From assembly GCA_002914845.1 (NCBI GenBank), contig JXTC01000322.1:25219-89218 (forward strand): a DNA stretch of 64,000 nucleotides, read 5' to 3'. Origin of the DNA: Trema orientale. Its lineage: Eukaryota; Streptophyta; Magnoliopsida; Rosales; Cannabaceae. Shown piece by piece: positions 35,140 to 47,859 of this stretch; the first letter of the stretch is position 1, and each line of letters starts with the position of its first letter. The position numbers were made by a program, and so were the translations under genes. The notes beneath the pieces were generated by a model. That model worked only from the letters and a program-made list of their open reading frames with translations, did no database searches and was not told the origin of the DNA.

Positions 35140-36393
35140 AGTGGGAAATAAGGATTATACTATCAACAACACCTCGGCTAGTATGATCCTGAGTGTCGTC
35201 AGCTTCAGTAAAAGCATAGGCTTGGCCAGTCAAGTTGCCCTTCATGTTGTTGTCTCTTCCCTAACCAGAACAACTTCTGTTGGATCCTGGACCATTATTT
35301 CTATACCCATGCCCACCTTGAATCCCTATAGCCTAAGAAGTTTGAAATTCTAAGTGTAACCCTGGGGGCAGTACTGATACTGATAAGGCTGAGGGGAAGG
35401 GAAAGCCTACAAAAGACCCTATGATTGTTGTGCCCTTACTTGAGTGTTCTGGTAAGATACAGAACCTGACTGGCTCTTTTGTGGTCCTTCTTGAGAAAGA
35501 GAAGATTTTTGCGGACGATTGGGACATCTTTTTTTCTGTGGCTCAACTGACGATAAGAAAAACATCCTCCATAAAGACTAAATCTGCTACCCCATGACGA
35601 ACCACTACTATTTGAGCTTCTGCTGTTTAGAGTACCTCGGGCTGACCATTGCCCCTGATTCTATTCTGGTGGCTTTCTTGTCATTACCTCTATGTTGGTT
35701 CCTCCGGGAATCTAGTCCATCTTCGATGGCTTCTGCCTCTTGGGTAGCCACTGCAATCTCAGGAAAAGTATGGAAGGTTTATATGCCAATTTTGTTGAAA
35801 ATATTCCGATTTAGACGGCTTTTGAACTTGACAACTTGGTATTTCTCACTCGTATTCAGTCCAAGGACAATATTTGACAACTCTATGAACTTCATCAGAT
35901 ACTCATTCACCGTTTCATTACCTTGAATCAATGTTTCAAATCAGTTTACAGCTTTATCCTGCTTGTTTTTATTGGCATACTGGTCTTTGAAAAGCCATTC
36001 AAAGTTCTCCCAGGCAAGACTTATCACGTTCTGCATCCATTCTACTGTCTCTCACCAGTAAATGACACTCATTGCCAGGTGCGTGATGGCAAGGACTGCC
36101 CAAAACTCCACCGAAGTACCAAGGGCTCAAAAGTGCCTCTCCATCTCACACAATCAATCAATCGCAATTAGACGCTCTGGTTTTCCATTATACAGCCCTG
36201 GCTGGAGGTGCATGAACTACTAAAGGTGATTAGACTGATTTGGTGGACGTTCCCTCGGAGTTAAAGGCTAATAGTCTGGATTACTAATCTGGGCAAATGT
36301 GTATTGCATCACCTCAATTAGAGGAGTGAAATCCGAATCATGAGGAGCAGGTTCGGCACCCGGCTAGTGCCTCGGAACTCTTCTTGGAAGCAT
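35140..36393 (-). pseudogene. Gypsy gag (minus-strand element)
   Basis: Starting at ATG 36393 (MLPRRVPRH), the reading passes a retrotransposon-gag segment: FMHLQPGLYNGKPERLIAID, CEMERHF.ALGTSVEFWAVL, WMQNVISLAWENFEWLFKDQ, ETLIQGNETVNEYLMKFIEL and NIVLGLNTSEKYQVVKFKSR. Then come an Arg/Lys-rich region and a degraded basic C-terminus. No intact zinc knuckle is visible. Several stops break it. The position just after the primer site supports the start. Confidence 0.85.
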
Positions 36394-36507
36394 CCTGAAA
36401 AGTCTAAAACAATATGCCAAGTTGTTAGTGAGATAATAATGCATGCTTGTTATAAAAATAACTTCAATCTAGTTTTAATGGTGATAGGTCCGAGCTATTA
36501 AACTTAA

Positions 36508-36519
36508 GCTCTAATACCA
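36508..36519 (-). promoter_or_regulatory. Primer-binding site of minus-strand gypsy element
   Basis: Minus-strand TGGTATTAGAGC lies 8 bp inside the LTR end. It is initiator tRNA-Met type with the same C-to-T change as copia C. Confidence 0.85.
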
Positions 36520-36527
36520 CAAAACTT

Positions 36528-38675
36528 TGTCATGACCCAAAACCCGGGCCAATAGCAGAAGGAGAATTTCACTAAGATGGGAAATTTCTTGATTTATTTT
36601 AAAAAGGGCCTTAAAAGTTTCAATTTTATAAATAGTGCATTTAAATAAAATATTTGGAATTTCATCCAGTGAACCTCTCCTACAGTTCGTATACATCATT
36701 AAACATAGATCGAATAATAACTGAAAAACATACTTCAAATTTAAGTCCAAGCATCATCATCATCCACAACATGTATCAAATACCAAAATAGTATAAATAA
36801 AGTTCAGACTTAATAGAAAGTAGTAATTTAGTTCAATGCTAAATCAAAATCTAAACAATCTAAACATCATAACAATACCAAGTTTCTAGCATTACCATGA
36901 CTATGAACTCTAGTCAAAGATAACCTTTTAATCCTCTTGATCACCTAAGTTACACTGAATACTACCTGAGGAAGGAAGGTAGGGGGTGAATGTAAAATAC
37001 CTAGTAGGAAAGCAGTTACCTCGATTAAAAATGTTTTAGTGATAGAAAGTTCTAGAATGGTTAGTTTAACCCAAAACATACGTATATAATAGTTCAAAAT
37101 TGGCAATCCATATATATATATATATATATAACAGTAAAATCAAAACCATTCAATTCATAAGCACATGACACAAACTAACCTATACCCATGAGCTCACGTC
37201 CTCTTATTAATGGAAACCCAGGATGATGGTACTAAGTATACTGAACAGCCAGCTGCTTGACACCTAAGCCCATACCCTGAGGGAATACTCATGTCGCTTA
37301 CCAAATCTTGAGGGGTAAAAGTATTGCCTACACCTACCAAATAGGGAGCTAATCAGAGTAAACAAATCTTGCGCAGGTTTACAGACTCTACACTGATAAT
37401 GGGGCACGCAACACTACACTGTAAACCCACGATACTAACATAGTACTCATATATGATTCTATAATACGTGTAATATGGAACTGAAGTATGAAAACAGTCG
37501 TGCTCTTGTTTTTCAATAAAATAAGCATAATGACCTTATTTTTGATACATCTGAAAATGGGCATCATAATGACCTTATTTTTGATATACCCAAAAATAAC
37601 ATGTACTTAGAAAAGTCAAAGAGCAATACAGAGTATATCATACAATTAAATTACATTATAGATATCCAAAACAGTTCGAAAATCATATATGTCATCATAT
37701 GTTGCATAAAGTAAGTTTTAATAAAAAATAATATAAAATAGAGGTAACTGAACCCCTACCTTATTAAAATAGCGATACCACGCTATTGAAACCTCAGGAT
37801 ATCGTTGGACGATCGTTCGGAGGGTCAAAAACCAATTCTAAGTCCTCGATCGCTAACTTGTTAAAAACTAACTTCTCAACGGAGCTTTAAATCAACAAAC
37901 ATACCACTTCACTAAATTTATAGTACCCAAATTAGCTAGGTTAGACATATAATTCGTCTAATTCAGGTTTGGACCAAATCCAGACTAGTGACTCTTAAAA
38001 CGAGACAAATCTTAGCCGTCCGATTTCATTTTTTGGGCCAGATACCAAACATAATCAAAATATATATATCAATCTTCTCTATTTCACAAGTACATTCCAA
38101 AAATGACATCAAAAGCACAGTCCAACAGTCTGATTAAAAAGTCAAATCTTAAATCTCAAAGCTCAAATTACTCAACAATAGCAACTTTCAAACCGGGCAA
38201 AATAGAGTCACGAGATAGATAGCTGAAGATTTCTCTCAATGATACGAACCCAACGAGCCCAAGATTGCATTGATTTTTTCCTGCGAGGGAGTTCGCTGGC
38301 AGAGCGAGACCAACGACGCGATGGGGCAGCACCAGGGGTCGGGGTTGCCAAACGGCAACTGGGCGAGCTTCGGCTCCCTTGGGTGATGCATCGGTCGTGA
38401 GCAAGAGAGAGAGAGAGAGCGAGAGAGTGATATCAAGTGAGGAAGAGAGAGAAAAGGGAAGGAAAAGAGGAGATCCAAGTGACCTATTAAAGGACTGCAA
38501 TTTTTCAAAAAATTGCACAGTGGTCCCCTACTTTTCAAAACTCACTCAATCTAGTCCTCAAAAATTGTAATTTAGTCCTTGTTTCTAAAGAAATTTTGCA
38601 AATAAGTCCCTCTATTATTAAATTCAGAAATTAGTAAAATTCCCAATCTACCTTTTTAAAATCCGGGTTTTTGTG
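36528..38675 (-). repeat. 5' LTR of the minus-strand gypsy element
   Basis: On the minus strand it ends ..GGCCCGGGTTTTGGGTCATGACA at 36528. It matches the solo LTR 61321-63359 from the (AC)AAAAACCCGGATTTT start to the end, including the GAGGATGAGAGCTCA-type block and the CGATCGT..GATATC block. A (GA)n run at 38404-38430 corresponds to the CT-rich leader zone. The outer edge is uncertain by a few bases because the terminal TG is mutated. Confidence 0.88.
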
Positions 38676-39720
38676 ATTTTCCTTCCAAAAGAAAATATTT
38701 TTATTTTTAGATTTGAATTTTGTTTTATATAAGCATTTTCACTACTAGATTTTGAAGAATATTATTTTGAATGCTAATTTTTCAGTACAATTTTTATTTT
38801 TGTGGATTTCAGGTTAGGAACTTTGAGAGGACATCAAGAACTCATCCAAAAGGGAAAAATCTCCACAATAATTTTCTTTTCTTGTCTCTTTTTTTTTTTT
38901 TTTTCCTTTTGATTAATTTTGTGACTTTTAATTGTAATGGTTGGAATTGTTTCGATTTTATTCTTAATTTTTGTTTTGAGTTAAATTTCTTATCTACAAT
39001 TACAAAGTTACCTAATCATGTAGCTTGAAATTATTTTCCCTTTCTTTAATATTTGATTATCTTATTTTAATTTTTTACTTTATTTTTGTGCTTATCCTTC
39101 TAAATACTTGGCCACTAGTTAGATGATTTTGGAGGCTGTAATGGAATTGAGAAATAGATTTGTGTGTTTTGTCTTAATTAGAGTAGCGTACATAGGTGAG
39201 ATAAAAATACTTGCTTTGTGTATATAGTGAGTTAGAATGCTTGAACTTCGTGAATATTTTCTTATTCGATACTCTTAGGAATATAGTGGTTAGTGAATTA
39301 ATTTGGGAGATATTTCTATACAACAAATGGAAAAGGCTTGTAGATACTTAAGAACAGTTGGCTAACAATTTAATTTGATAAAATGAATTGAAAAGAGTGG
39401 AAAAGTTCAAGTGAGCGGTTTTGGGTGAATTTGTAATTCTTGAATTTTTACTTCCTCAATTTAACAACTTTATTTGAACATTCAATATTTGTTTTGTACT
39501 CTTGTTTAATTTCCCTTTCTTACATTTTTTTTAATTTGTTTATTGTATGAGTCTTTAGATAAAATTAGGTTAATACAAGTTTAATGATTTTAGAATATAG
39601 AATCCAATATCTATAGAACGATAATTCATATTTACTCATTTTTGTTATTTGTGACCGTGTACACTTGCATTACATGTGTTTTTTTAGTTTATTTGCTATA
39701 TTTACACAAGACAAACACAA
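38676..39720 (+). repeat. Recurrent non-coding module, plus orientation
   Basis: T-rich DNA ends with TTTGTGACCGTGTACACTTGCA (about 39647-39668). This is the inverted equivalent of the TGCAAGTGCACACGGTCACA start at 19255, preceded by similarly ordered AT-rich blocks. No gene is supported. Confidence 0.55.
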
Positions 39721-41108
39721 CAACATTCCTTTCTCTCTTTTTTCCTTTTTATCATTCGATCAACAAGAATTGGAATATCCCAATTAAAGAAGTTCAATTG
39801 GAATGGCTAACGACCACTTAAACAGCTTAATTGAGTGAGATTGCAAGTCCTTATTTGTACTTTAATTAATATGACTTGAGGCATTGCGATCTAAGAATTT
39901 TCTACAATTTCTTTCGTTGGCAATTTTCACAAAGCATAGAGAGAATTTTTATGAGAATGTACGATTGTCGAGATTCTACGTTTTTATTTCAATAGATAAA
40001 ATCATAGAGAATACCAAGCAAGGCCTTAGTCTTTATCTAAGAAATTCTTATCTTTCAATTTGGGTAAGAAAGTTCACAGTCAAAATGTTCAAAAGGATTT
40101 AGCCAAAAAGCAAAAAACAATGTTGCAAAACACAATGTTCAAAAGGAGAGGGGGGGGGGGGAACAAAATAAAAAGAACGAGCTAGCTGAACCCATATAGA
40201 CAAATTAATTTGCATGTTGGTCCTAGAAAACTTTGTGGTTGTGCTCTACCTAAAGCTACCTTCGAACATGTACCATGACTCCTACTTAATTAAAGTCTGA
40301 ACCAGTCAATTTGTACATATACATTGATTGTAGTCTTGTCATCTCTCTGAGTATATATAAACCACAATGCTGGCCGTACCTAACTGAAAATAGCCAGGAA
40401 GCAGAATTTTCTAAAATTTAAGTTCAGACCTACGTACGTCATATGTATGAAATTAAAGTAATTATCAGTCTTTAATATTCCCGAAAATCATTAATCTTTT
40501 TTACCAAGAAAAAAGAAAGAAAAATAAAAAGGAATTTACAGCTAGCCTGAAGATCTTGCTCAATTCAATCGTCTGACCCAAATTAATTAGTACTGGTTGT
40601 CAGTTGGCTGCGCTATTTTAATTGAATCTTGTATAATTCACAGATATATGACTGCATGCAAAATTTCGTAACGTACGTAGGACCGTTTGCATAAATATCT
40701 TAGTCGAGGCATTAGTACATGCACGGTATATTTTTGGACCATCTCCATAAATGTATTGGTGTCTACATATATATGTATTAATTAAAATTCATGAAGGAAC
40801 GTGCAAAAGAGACGTTCCCCGTGATTACTAATTAGAAAGAAAATGATTAATTATTTTGATGGAGGTATAAATATATAGATCAACGGTGTCATAGAAATTT
40901 CCATTTTTTTTTTAGGTCGTTGGGCTATTGAGAAGGGAGAATATAGATCTGTTAGCTAGGTGTAAATTAGCTGGGATAATTATGTATTCGGATGATGCTT
41001 ATATATTCTTTCTTTTTTTTCCTGCTTTTATTCAGTTGTATATATATACATACACAAACATAGACGAATGACAAATGCACTCCTTTCTCTATAATTTTTT
41101 ATTCACAC
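39721..41108. other. No gene recognised; contains a G12 run
   Basis: AT-rich intergenic DNA. GAGGGGGGGGGGG at about 40147-40161 is the only unusual run. No repeat boundary was identified. Confidence 0.4.
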
Positions 41109-41117
41109 TCTTTAATT

Positions 41118-41485
41118 GGAATATCAGCAAAAAAATACTCTGAAGTTTGGGTGTTCTACAATTTAAACCCTAAAGTATGGACTCTGCAAAATAATATCCT
41201 GAGATTAAGAATTTCTGAAAATTAATACCCTAGACAGATTTTTTGACCAATTTTAGGAACGAAAAAACAATAATATCCTCTATTAGAACTAGATTAATCC
41301 ATATTATTCATCTTAATTTTGAGGATATTATTGTATTTTATGAGTTAAAATTATTCAAAAAATCAATCCAGGGTGTTAATTTTCAGAATTTCTTAATCTC
41401 AGGGTATTATTTTACAGAGTCCAAACTTCAGGGTTTAAATTGCAGAACATTGAAGCCTCAGGATATTTTTTTTGTAATTATCTCC
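41118..41485 (+). mobile_element. MITE, long terminal inverted repeats, 9-bp target duplication (family M1, copy 1)
   Basis: The ends GGAATATCAGCAAAAAAATA.. and, on the other strand, GGAGATAATTACAAAAAAAA.. pair over about 120 bp. The flanks are TCTTTAATT (41109-41117) and TCTTTGATT (41486-41494), 8 of 9 matching. A 9-bp duplication with long inverted ends points to Mutator-like elements. There is no coding. A second copy in opposite orientation lies at 59657-60012. Confidence 0.82.
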
Positions 41486-41494
41486 TCTTTGATT

Positions 41495-41916
41495 ATATGT
41501 ATTTTATTATGTTTTTATTATATTATTAAAATGTGTACTGAATATGGAATTTACATGTCAAAAGTTTAACGTGGAGGGTACATTTGGTTTTCCATTCTCT
41601 ATATATTGACTTGGCCATAATGCCCCATAGAAAAACTAAAGCACGGATGAATAATATACAATAAAAATTTTGGAAAGCGAGAAACACTTTTCCGAGAGCG
41701 TGACACTGAGATATATGCCTTGATTCTTTACTATTTGATAGGAGCATCGATGCCCAAATTTAAACCTATGGGACCATAGACAAATCATGTATATATATAT
41801 ATATGTATATAAATATTTGAATAAAACCAAAATAAGGGAATTAGCATCATGCCAACATAGAATAAACCAATTAAGTTGATACCTATTTAACTCAGGTTTT
41901 TTCCGAGTGGTTTTCA
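41495..41916. other. No gene recognised
   Basis: AT-rich with a (TA)n stretch near 41792-41806; no supported frame. Confidence 0.4.
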
Positions 41917-44673
41917 TGCGTGTTTTTTCCAAAGATATTGGAATATTGTCAGGCCATCAGTTACTAGAGCGTGTTTGGGAGTGCTAAATAATGGTGAGTC
42001 ACTGAAGTCAGTAAATGACACCAATCTTGCTTTGATTCCCAAAAAAGCTGATCCAGAAAAGGTGTCGGATTTTCGCCCAATTAGTCTTTGTAATGTGGTA
42101 TACAAGCTTGTGATGAAAACTATAGTCAACTGTTTGAAATCGATCATGCCTCATCTCATCTCCACTAATCAAAGCGCTTTTGTGCATGGTAGACTAATTA
42201 CAGATAATGTGGTGGCAGCTTTTGAGATTCTTCACTCGTTGCATAAGAGGAATAATGGTAGGAAAGGATTTATGGCCTTAAAGCTAGATATGAGCAAAAC
42301 ATATGACTGGGTTGAATGGAAGTTTTTACTGGCTGTAATGGAAAAAATGGGGTCTTCGTCTTATTAGAGGAATCTCATTTTTGAATGTATATCTACCTCT
42401 AGCTTTGTCTTTTGCCTAAATGGCAAAGTTGTATGTAGAGTTGTCCCTTCTAGGGGACTTCAACAAGGATGCTCTCTTTCTCCTTATCTCTTTTTATTTT
42501 GTGCTGAAGCTTTGTCGTCTTTACTAGTAGCGGCAGAAAATGACTCTTTGTTATGTGGCTTTGCTTGTTCTAGAAATTGTCCTAGAGTTAATCACTTGTT
42601 CTTTGCAGACGATTCTCTAATTTTCTCTGGAGCAGAGCTAGATGATAGCCATTAGCTGATGAAAATTTTTTCTACTTATGAGAGAGCTTTGGGCCAATGT
42701 ATAAGTATAGAGAAATCGGCCATTACGTTTAGCCCTAATGTGCAGGAGAATATAAGAGTGGAGATCCTTCGTATTCTGGGGTTGGCGAGAGTACAATCAC
42801 ATGATATGCATTTAGGTCTTCCAACAGTGGTGGGGCGTAGTAAATACCGTACTTTCTCAAATATCAAAGATCAGCTTTGGAAGAAGGTTCAAGGGTGGAG
42901 ACGTCAGTTGTTTTCTATTGGGGGAAGGGAAGTGTTGGATAAGGCCATCCTACAAGCAATTCCATGTTACCTTATGAGCACATTTAAGGTATCAATGTCT
43001 TTATGTAATGAGTTACGGTCTATCCTTATTCATTTTTGGTGAGGATCGTCGAATGGAAATAAGAAAATTGCTTGGGTGAAGTGGGAGAGGCTTTGTTTAC
43101 CAAAAGCATTGGGGGGTCTTGGCTTTCGGGATCTCCAGGATTTCAATCAGGCATTATTGACTAAACAAACTTGGAGAACTTTCCAGAAGCCGAGTTCTTT
43201 AGCTGCTAGGATTTTGAAGGGAAAATATTTCCTAAATGGTGATTTTCTCAGCTCCAAAGAAAAAAATGGGTACTCATATCTTTGGCGAAGTATTTTATGA
43301 GGTCGGGAGTTATTGAAGAAAGCCTTGCGTTGGCGTATAGGAGATGGTTCAATGGTTTGCATCAAAGAAGACCCTTGGCTCCCTCGGCCGACCATATTTC
43401 GTCCTATCACAAGGCCTCTGGAAATGAATATGAAGGTGGCAGAGCTCTTCTTAAGTCCGGGAATATGGAAAGAAGGCTTGATTTTCAGACATGTTTTCTG
43501 CGATGGATAAGGACTTGATTTTTTCCCTACCTGTTGGAAATAGAGCGCATATAAATAAATAGATATGGCATTTTGAAACCTCAGGGGAATATTCGATGAA
43601 GAGTGATTATCGTTTGGCAAGAAGGGAAAAGATCTTGAATTTTTCTTCAAGCCAACCTATCATTGCAAAGTGGTGGAAATTTTTGTGGGCCTTATCCATC
43701 CCTCCAAAAGTCAAAGTTTTTATTTGGCGAATTTTCTACGATGCAGTCCCTACGGCGACGAATCTAGTCAAACGATGACTAAAGGTAGATCTGTGTTGTT
43801 GTCAGTGTGGATTGATAGAAGAGAACTCGGCCCATATTTTTCTTATGTGTAATGGATCGAAAACAATTTGGAAGATGCTCGGGTTCTAGACATTGATAAA
43901 AACTCTGGCTCACTCTAGTTTGGCGGAGGTACTATTAGCAGTCCAAAAAGAATTAGACCGAGGATCTTTTGAACTTTTTTGTATTGTTTTATTGTATATC
44001 TGGGCTGAACGTAATCGTGTTTTGCATAGTGAAAAGGCGAGAGAACCGAGTGTTATGATAGATTTTGTGATTAACTTCTTGCAGGAATTCTGGAATAGAG
44101 TGGGCCGAACTCCCCTTTGCTCTTCTGACGAACCTCGACAATGTGTTTGATGGTAGATTCCTCCTTCGAGGCATATCAAACTTAACGTGGATGCCTCGAT
44201 CCACAAAAGTGAGAGCTGGGTTGGGTTGGGAGAAGTATTGAGGGATCATTTGGGTGTAGTTATAGCTTGTTTTTCGAAAAAGATTATGGGGTCATTTTCC
44301 GTGGATGATGCCGAGGTTCTTGCGGTTCAGGAGGGCCTCCAATTTGCTTTGCAGAATAATTTTCATCCTTCAATTTTGGAGAGCGATTCCTTGAGAACGA
44401 TCCAGGCAATTTCGAATAACTATCCTCTTATACTAAATGGCCATGTTCTTTCAAACATTCATAAGTTGCTTTCTTTAGTCAATTGTGGTATCTGTCATCA
44501 TTAGTCCCGTGAGGGAAACAAGGTGGCCCATGTGTTGCCAAATACTGCTTTTCAATTTCCGGGGGGTATGTCCTGGGTTTTATCTAGTCCTTTTTTTATT
44601 TCAGCTTTTGTTCTAAACGATTTATGTGAATAAAAGTTGCAGTTTCCTTTTGTCAAAAAAAAAAAAAAAAAAA
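41917..44673 (+). pseudogene. LINE (L1-type) 3' half: reverse transcriptase, zf-RVT and RNase H with poly(A)
   Basis: It starts inside ORF2 at ACFFQRYWNIVRPS, then DFRPISLCNVVYKLVMKTIV, NQSAFVHGRLITDN, FMALKLDMSKTYDWVEW and GLQQGCSLSPYLFLFCAEAL. The catalytic box is FFADDSLIF near 42600. These are followed by HLGLPTVVGRSK, GWRRQLFSIGGREVLDKAIL, GGLGFRDLQDFNQALL, a zf-RVT region (LWALSIPPKVKVFIWR) and an RNase H (KLNVDASIHKSESWVGLGEV). A poly(A) run of about 19 ends it at 44673. Stops and frameshifts are scattered. It directs target-primed reverse transcription in live relatives. The matching 5' half lies at 46620-49542 on the other strand. Confidence 0.92.
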
Positions 44674-44688
44674 CAATCTACACTATTG
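44674..44688 (+). repeat. LINE target-site duplication, copy next to poly(A)
   Basis: CAATCTACACTATTG directly follows the poly(A). Its exact reverse complement lies at 49543-49557, beyond the 5' end of the LINE. Confidence 0.85.
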
Positions 44689-45263
44689 AACAAGTTCTCC
44701 GACATTGACAGAGCCAGAAAAAAATTTCAATTGGGGCAACATCTAATGTTAAATTTAGTTTTTCCCCCCCTTCTTTTTTGCTCTTCATATATTTTTTTTC
44801 CTTTCAAATGGACTTATAATTTAGTAATATAATTTAGGGCATTCTAGAAATGATAATTTTGAAATACGTATGGTCAATATGGATCAACATATGATTTCTT
44901 TAAAAGGAGGTCAAAAGAAAAATTATTCATAAGTTCAGAAAAAATTAATTATTGAAATAAAAATAGAAGTAAAATTTAAAAATAATAAAATTCAATGGGG
45001 CAAATGAGGGGCATTATTATATTGTTTTTTGAAATTTACGGATAAATTTTCCATTATCAAAATTTAGATGTTCAAATGAAAGATACAATCAAATATTTTT
45101 ATAAATAGCAAGTTAAAAATCGAAATTTCAAAAAATTGAGAGGGAAATATGCCCAAGATGGCTCCATCTATGCTGTCAAATTGTATTCACTTTACAGTAG
45201 TGAAAATCTCATGGACGCAGGTATCAATTAACCCGAAGCAGGTAAAAATATATTGTTCTTTTA
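44689..45263. other. No gene; AT-rich flank inside the inverted segment
   Basis: Nothing recognised. In the inversion model this is the original 3' flank of the LINE. Confidence 0.45.
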
Positions 45264-45272
45264 TTATATCTA

Positions 45273-45653
45273 GGGTTTCTATCACTTTTACATATAAAAA
45301 ATTAAAAGAATTACAAAAATACGGAACTCAGGCTTTTTTCAAATTTTCGTACAGTTTTTATTAGAAAAATATCATTTTTTAAAAAATATTTAGAAAAATA
45401 CTATTTTTTAAAATAGTTACTGGTTAACGGTTTCTGGAAACTTGTTATGGGTTACTAGTTACCAGTTATATACCAGTTATAAATACCTTTGATTACCAGA
45501 AACTAGTTACTAATTTAAAAAAACGATATTAGTCTGAATAATTTTTAAAAAATAGTATTTATCTAATAAAAACCGTATTGCACTTTAAAAAAACTTAAAC
45601 CACCGTATTTTTCAAATTTTTTTCTAAATTACCGTATAATGTCTAATTTCCCC
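45273..45653 (+). mobile_element. MITE with inverted ends and 9-bp target duplication (family M2)
   Basis: The left half (TTACAAAAATACGGAACTCA, TTTTTATTAGAAAAATAT) and the right half (AATACGGTTTTTATTAGATA.. on the minus strand) form a long hairpin. The element begins GGG and ends CCC. The flanks are TTATATCTA (45264-45272) and TTTTATCTA (45654-45662), 8 of 9 matching. It is Mutator-like by duplication length. The centre is rich in GGTTA/TTACTAGTTACC motifs. There is no coding. Confidence 0.72.
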
Positions 45654-45662
45654 TTTTATCTA

Positions 45663-46600
45663 ACGTGTTCATTTATAGCGTTGAATATGAAATTCCTCTC
45701 ATTTTGAATTAGCATCACAGTTGTTGACACGAATATTGTTATAGATTAATCTTAGCGGAATGAATAGGGAGTCTTTTGCTTATGTGTCCATTATTTTTTG
45801 TAATTTTGTAACTTTTTAAGGTCATTTCATTATTTGAAATGCCAACAGAGTTCTTGATATTCCTGAATTTTCAGTTTTCTAGCCCCAAAAGTACTTGCAG
45901 AGTTTAGTCCTTAGCAATGTGAATTCATAATCCATACCATTCTTCTGTCTAAATTTACTCACTTAGATAATGGTAGTTTCAAAAATTGTGCTGCTAACCG
46001 AATGATGCTTAGTTCTCATTATTACGTATAATAATAATAAACTTGAAATCTACTTTGTTGTAACATGTTACTCCTTTAGCTCAAATAAAAGCTCAAGCTT
46101 GAGAGATATTTAGGATTATGCAGGCCTAGTAGGTAATTGGGCTTGTGAAGCCCAAAGAAGAGAGATATAATATGGGGCTAGGAGGGGAGGGGAGGGGAGG
46201 GGAGGGGAGGGGAGAGGGAGTGAAGTCGGTGGAAGTGAAGTAAATTTGAACCACTCACACATGACAATAGTCAATATGAGACTACTATGACAGACAGGGC
46301 TGGGACTCTCGTGTTTTCGCACTCAACTTCTCATCTGACTATTTTTTCCCTGTTTTTTCATTTCTATTATTTGGTGTGTTTAGGGATAAAAAGGGCACCA
46401 GTCTATTATTCTATAAGGGAGGCAAAGATAATAGGTTAAAGATTATGGGGGTGAATATTACGATAAAGTAATGGCCTTTAACATGCAACATAATAATAAT
46501 AAGCACTGCCATAGTTTTCTTTCCTTGAGTTATAAGTTCATGCTGTCATTTTCTTTGTGAATTTGAGTACAAATTAGAGATACTACTAGCATAGTTATGT
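45663..46600. other. No gene; (GGGGA)n tract
   Basis: The only distinctive feature is the pentamer tract at 46177-46218. No supported coding. Confidence 0.45.
46177..46218 (+). repeat. (GGGGA)n microsatellite, G-quadruplex capable
   Basis: At least seven consecutive GGGGA units, ending GAGAGGGAG. Four or more G4 runs separated by a single A satisfy the usual G-quadruplex pattern on the plus strand. Confidence 0.85.
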
Positions 46601-46619
46601 AACGGAGATGGACTACACA

Positions 46620-47857
46620 AGCTGATGGAACTGATAATATGCTTTGGCCTCCAAGACACCAATAATCTCCCCTTCCTCCTCTACCCAAACTCCATTTCTA
46701 TCCTTAATTCGGAAAATCGCATTCTTCTTCTTCCTATTTGAGGCCTTATTGTGAAAATACTTGGTATTGAAATCTCCATTAGCTAGCCAATCTGCCCTTG
46801 AGCGTTGTCTCCAGTATGATTCCTCTCGGTAGAGCAGCATCTCTAACTCTTTCTCCAGTGTGCATATTCTATCAATAGTCCCCAGATGATGAGCTTGAGT
46901 ATAAAGAGAGTTGAGAGTCGATTAGAGCTTATCAATCTCCTTCTGCCATCATCCAAACTTCTGCTCACTCTAACTTGACAGATCCTTACTGGTTACTTCC
47001 AAAGAATTCCTCACATCACTAAAGCAACTTCCTTCAAGGCATAATAGACCACGATCCCATCCTTCCTCCACCACTTTCCTGCAATCATCTTCTCTAAGCC
47101 AGAATGGTTCTAGCCTAAACTGTCGTTTCCTTTTTCGTCTCGAGAAACTTGTACATACCACCTCATTCAAAAGTAAGGGTCGATGATCCAATTTTATTAA
47201 GAAATCTAAATGGGTAACCCTCGCATTTGGAAATAACTCTTGCCACTCTCTATTATGGACGAACCTGTCTAAATGTTCTTGGACATTAGCCAGGCCACCA
47301 CGTTTGTTATTCCAAGTAGTAAGAGGTCCAGAAAAGCCAAGGTCCGTCAATTCACAGTCCTCCAGAGCCTCTTTGAAATTGCTTATAGCAGTAGTCGCTC
47401 TAGTCAATCCTCTAACCTTCTATGTCATCGAAAGTACTTCATTAAATTCACCCCCGCACAACCACGGTCCACTACTGAAACTCCTTAAATGGCGAAGAAG
47501 ATCCTAGGAAACGTGTCTCTCACATGGTTTAGGATAACCGTAAAAATCGGTAAATCGCCACCTTCTCTCGTTCTCCTTCACTACCCAAGCATCAATATGC
47601 CCTTGAGAATAGGAGCGAATAGACACATCCACCTTATCATTCCAAAGTAAAATCAAACCACCACTCCTTCCTACACTATTTACCACCAACCCACCATGAA
47701 AACCAACGGAAAATTTGATTCTCTCTGCCCTAACTCCAACTAATCTAGTCTCGGACAGGAAGACTAGATTAGGCGAATACTATTGAATCAAACGACGAAG
47801 TGCCGCCAACGTCTCAGGGTATATGAAGCCCTGAATGTTCCAACTCAGACAATTCAT
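46620..47857 (-). pseudogene. LINE ORF2 5' part: AP-type endonuclease
   Basis: ORF2 begins at ATG 47857 with MNCLSWNIQGF, the classic plant L1 endonuclease start. It continues NLVFLSETRLVG, GRSGGLILLWNDKVDVSIRS, WRFTDFYGYPKPCERHVS, PWLCGGEFNEVLS, ALEDCELTDLGFSGPLTTWN, LDRFVHNREWQELFPNARVT, HLDFLIKLDHRPLLL (near-terminal SDH motif mutated to LDH) and WLANGDFNTKYFHNKASNRK. It breaks off at about 46620 in the linker before RT. Stops are present, so it is inactive. It nicks the target DNA in live relatives. The RT half is at 41917-44673 on the plus strand. Confidence 0.9.
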
Positions 47858-47859
47858 GG

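Larger units (their letters stand above)
28400..38675 (-). mobile_element. Minus-strand Ty3/gypsy element interrupted by two solo copia LTRs
   Basis: Reading from 38675 leftwards: 5' LTR (38675-36528), primer site, gag, protease, RT, RNase H, integrase, and the integrase C-terminal end at about 28430. Family-A copia LTRs at 31375-33169 and 28688-30479 sit inside coding sequence, and the gypsy reading resumes on the far side of each. The chromodomain and 3' LTR are missing: sequence ends just after PILKKYTLDPSHV. Confidence 0.88.

Noticed and set aside
38379-38570. Open frames around 38170-38570 on both strands, rich in Ser/Leu or Glu/Arg
   Set aside because: They lie in the (GA)n leader zone of a gypsy LTR; dinucleotide repeats open several frames at once.
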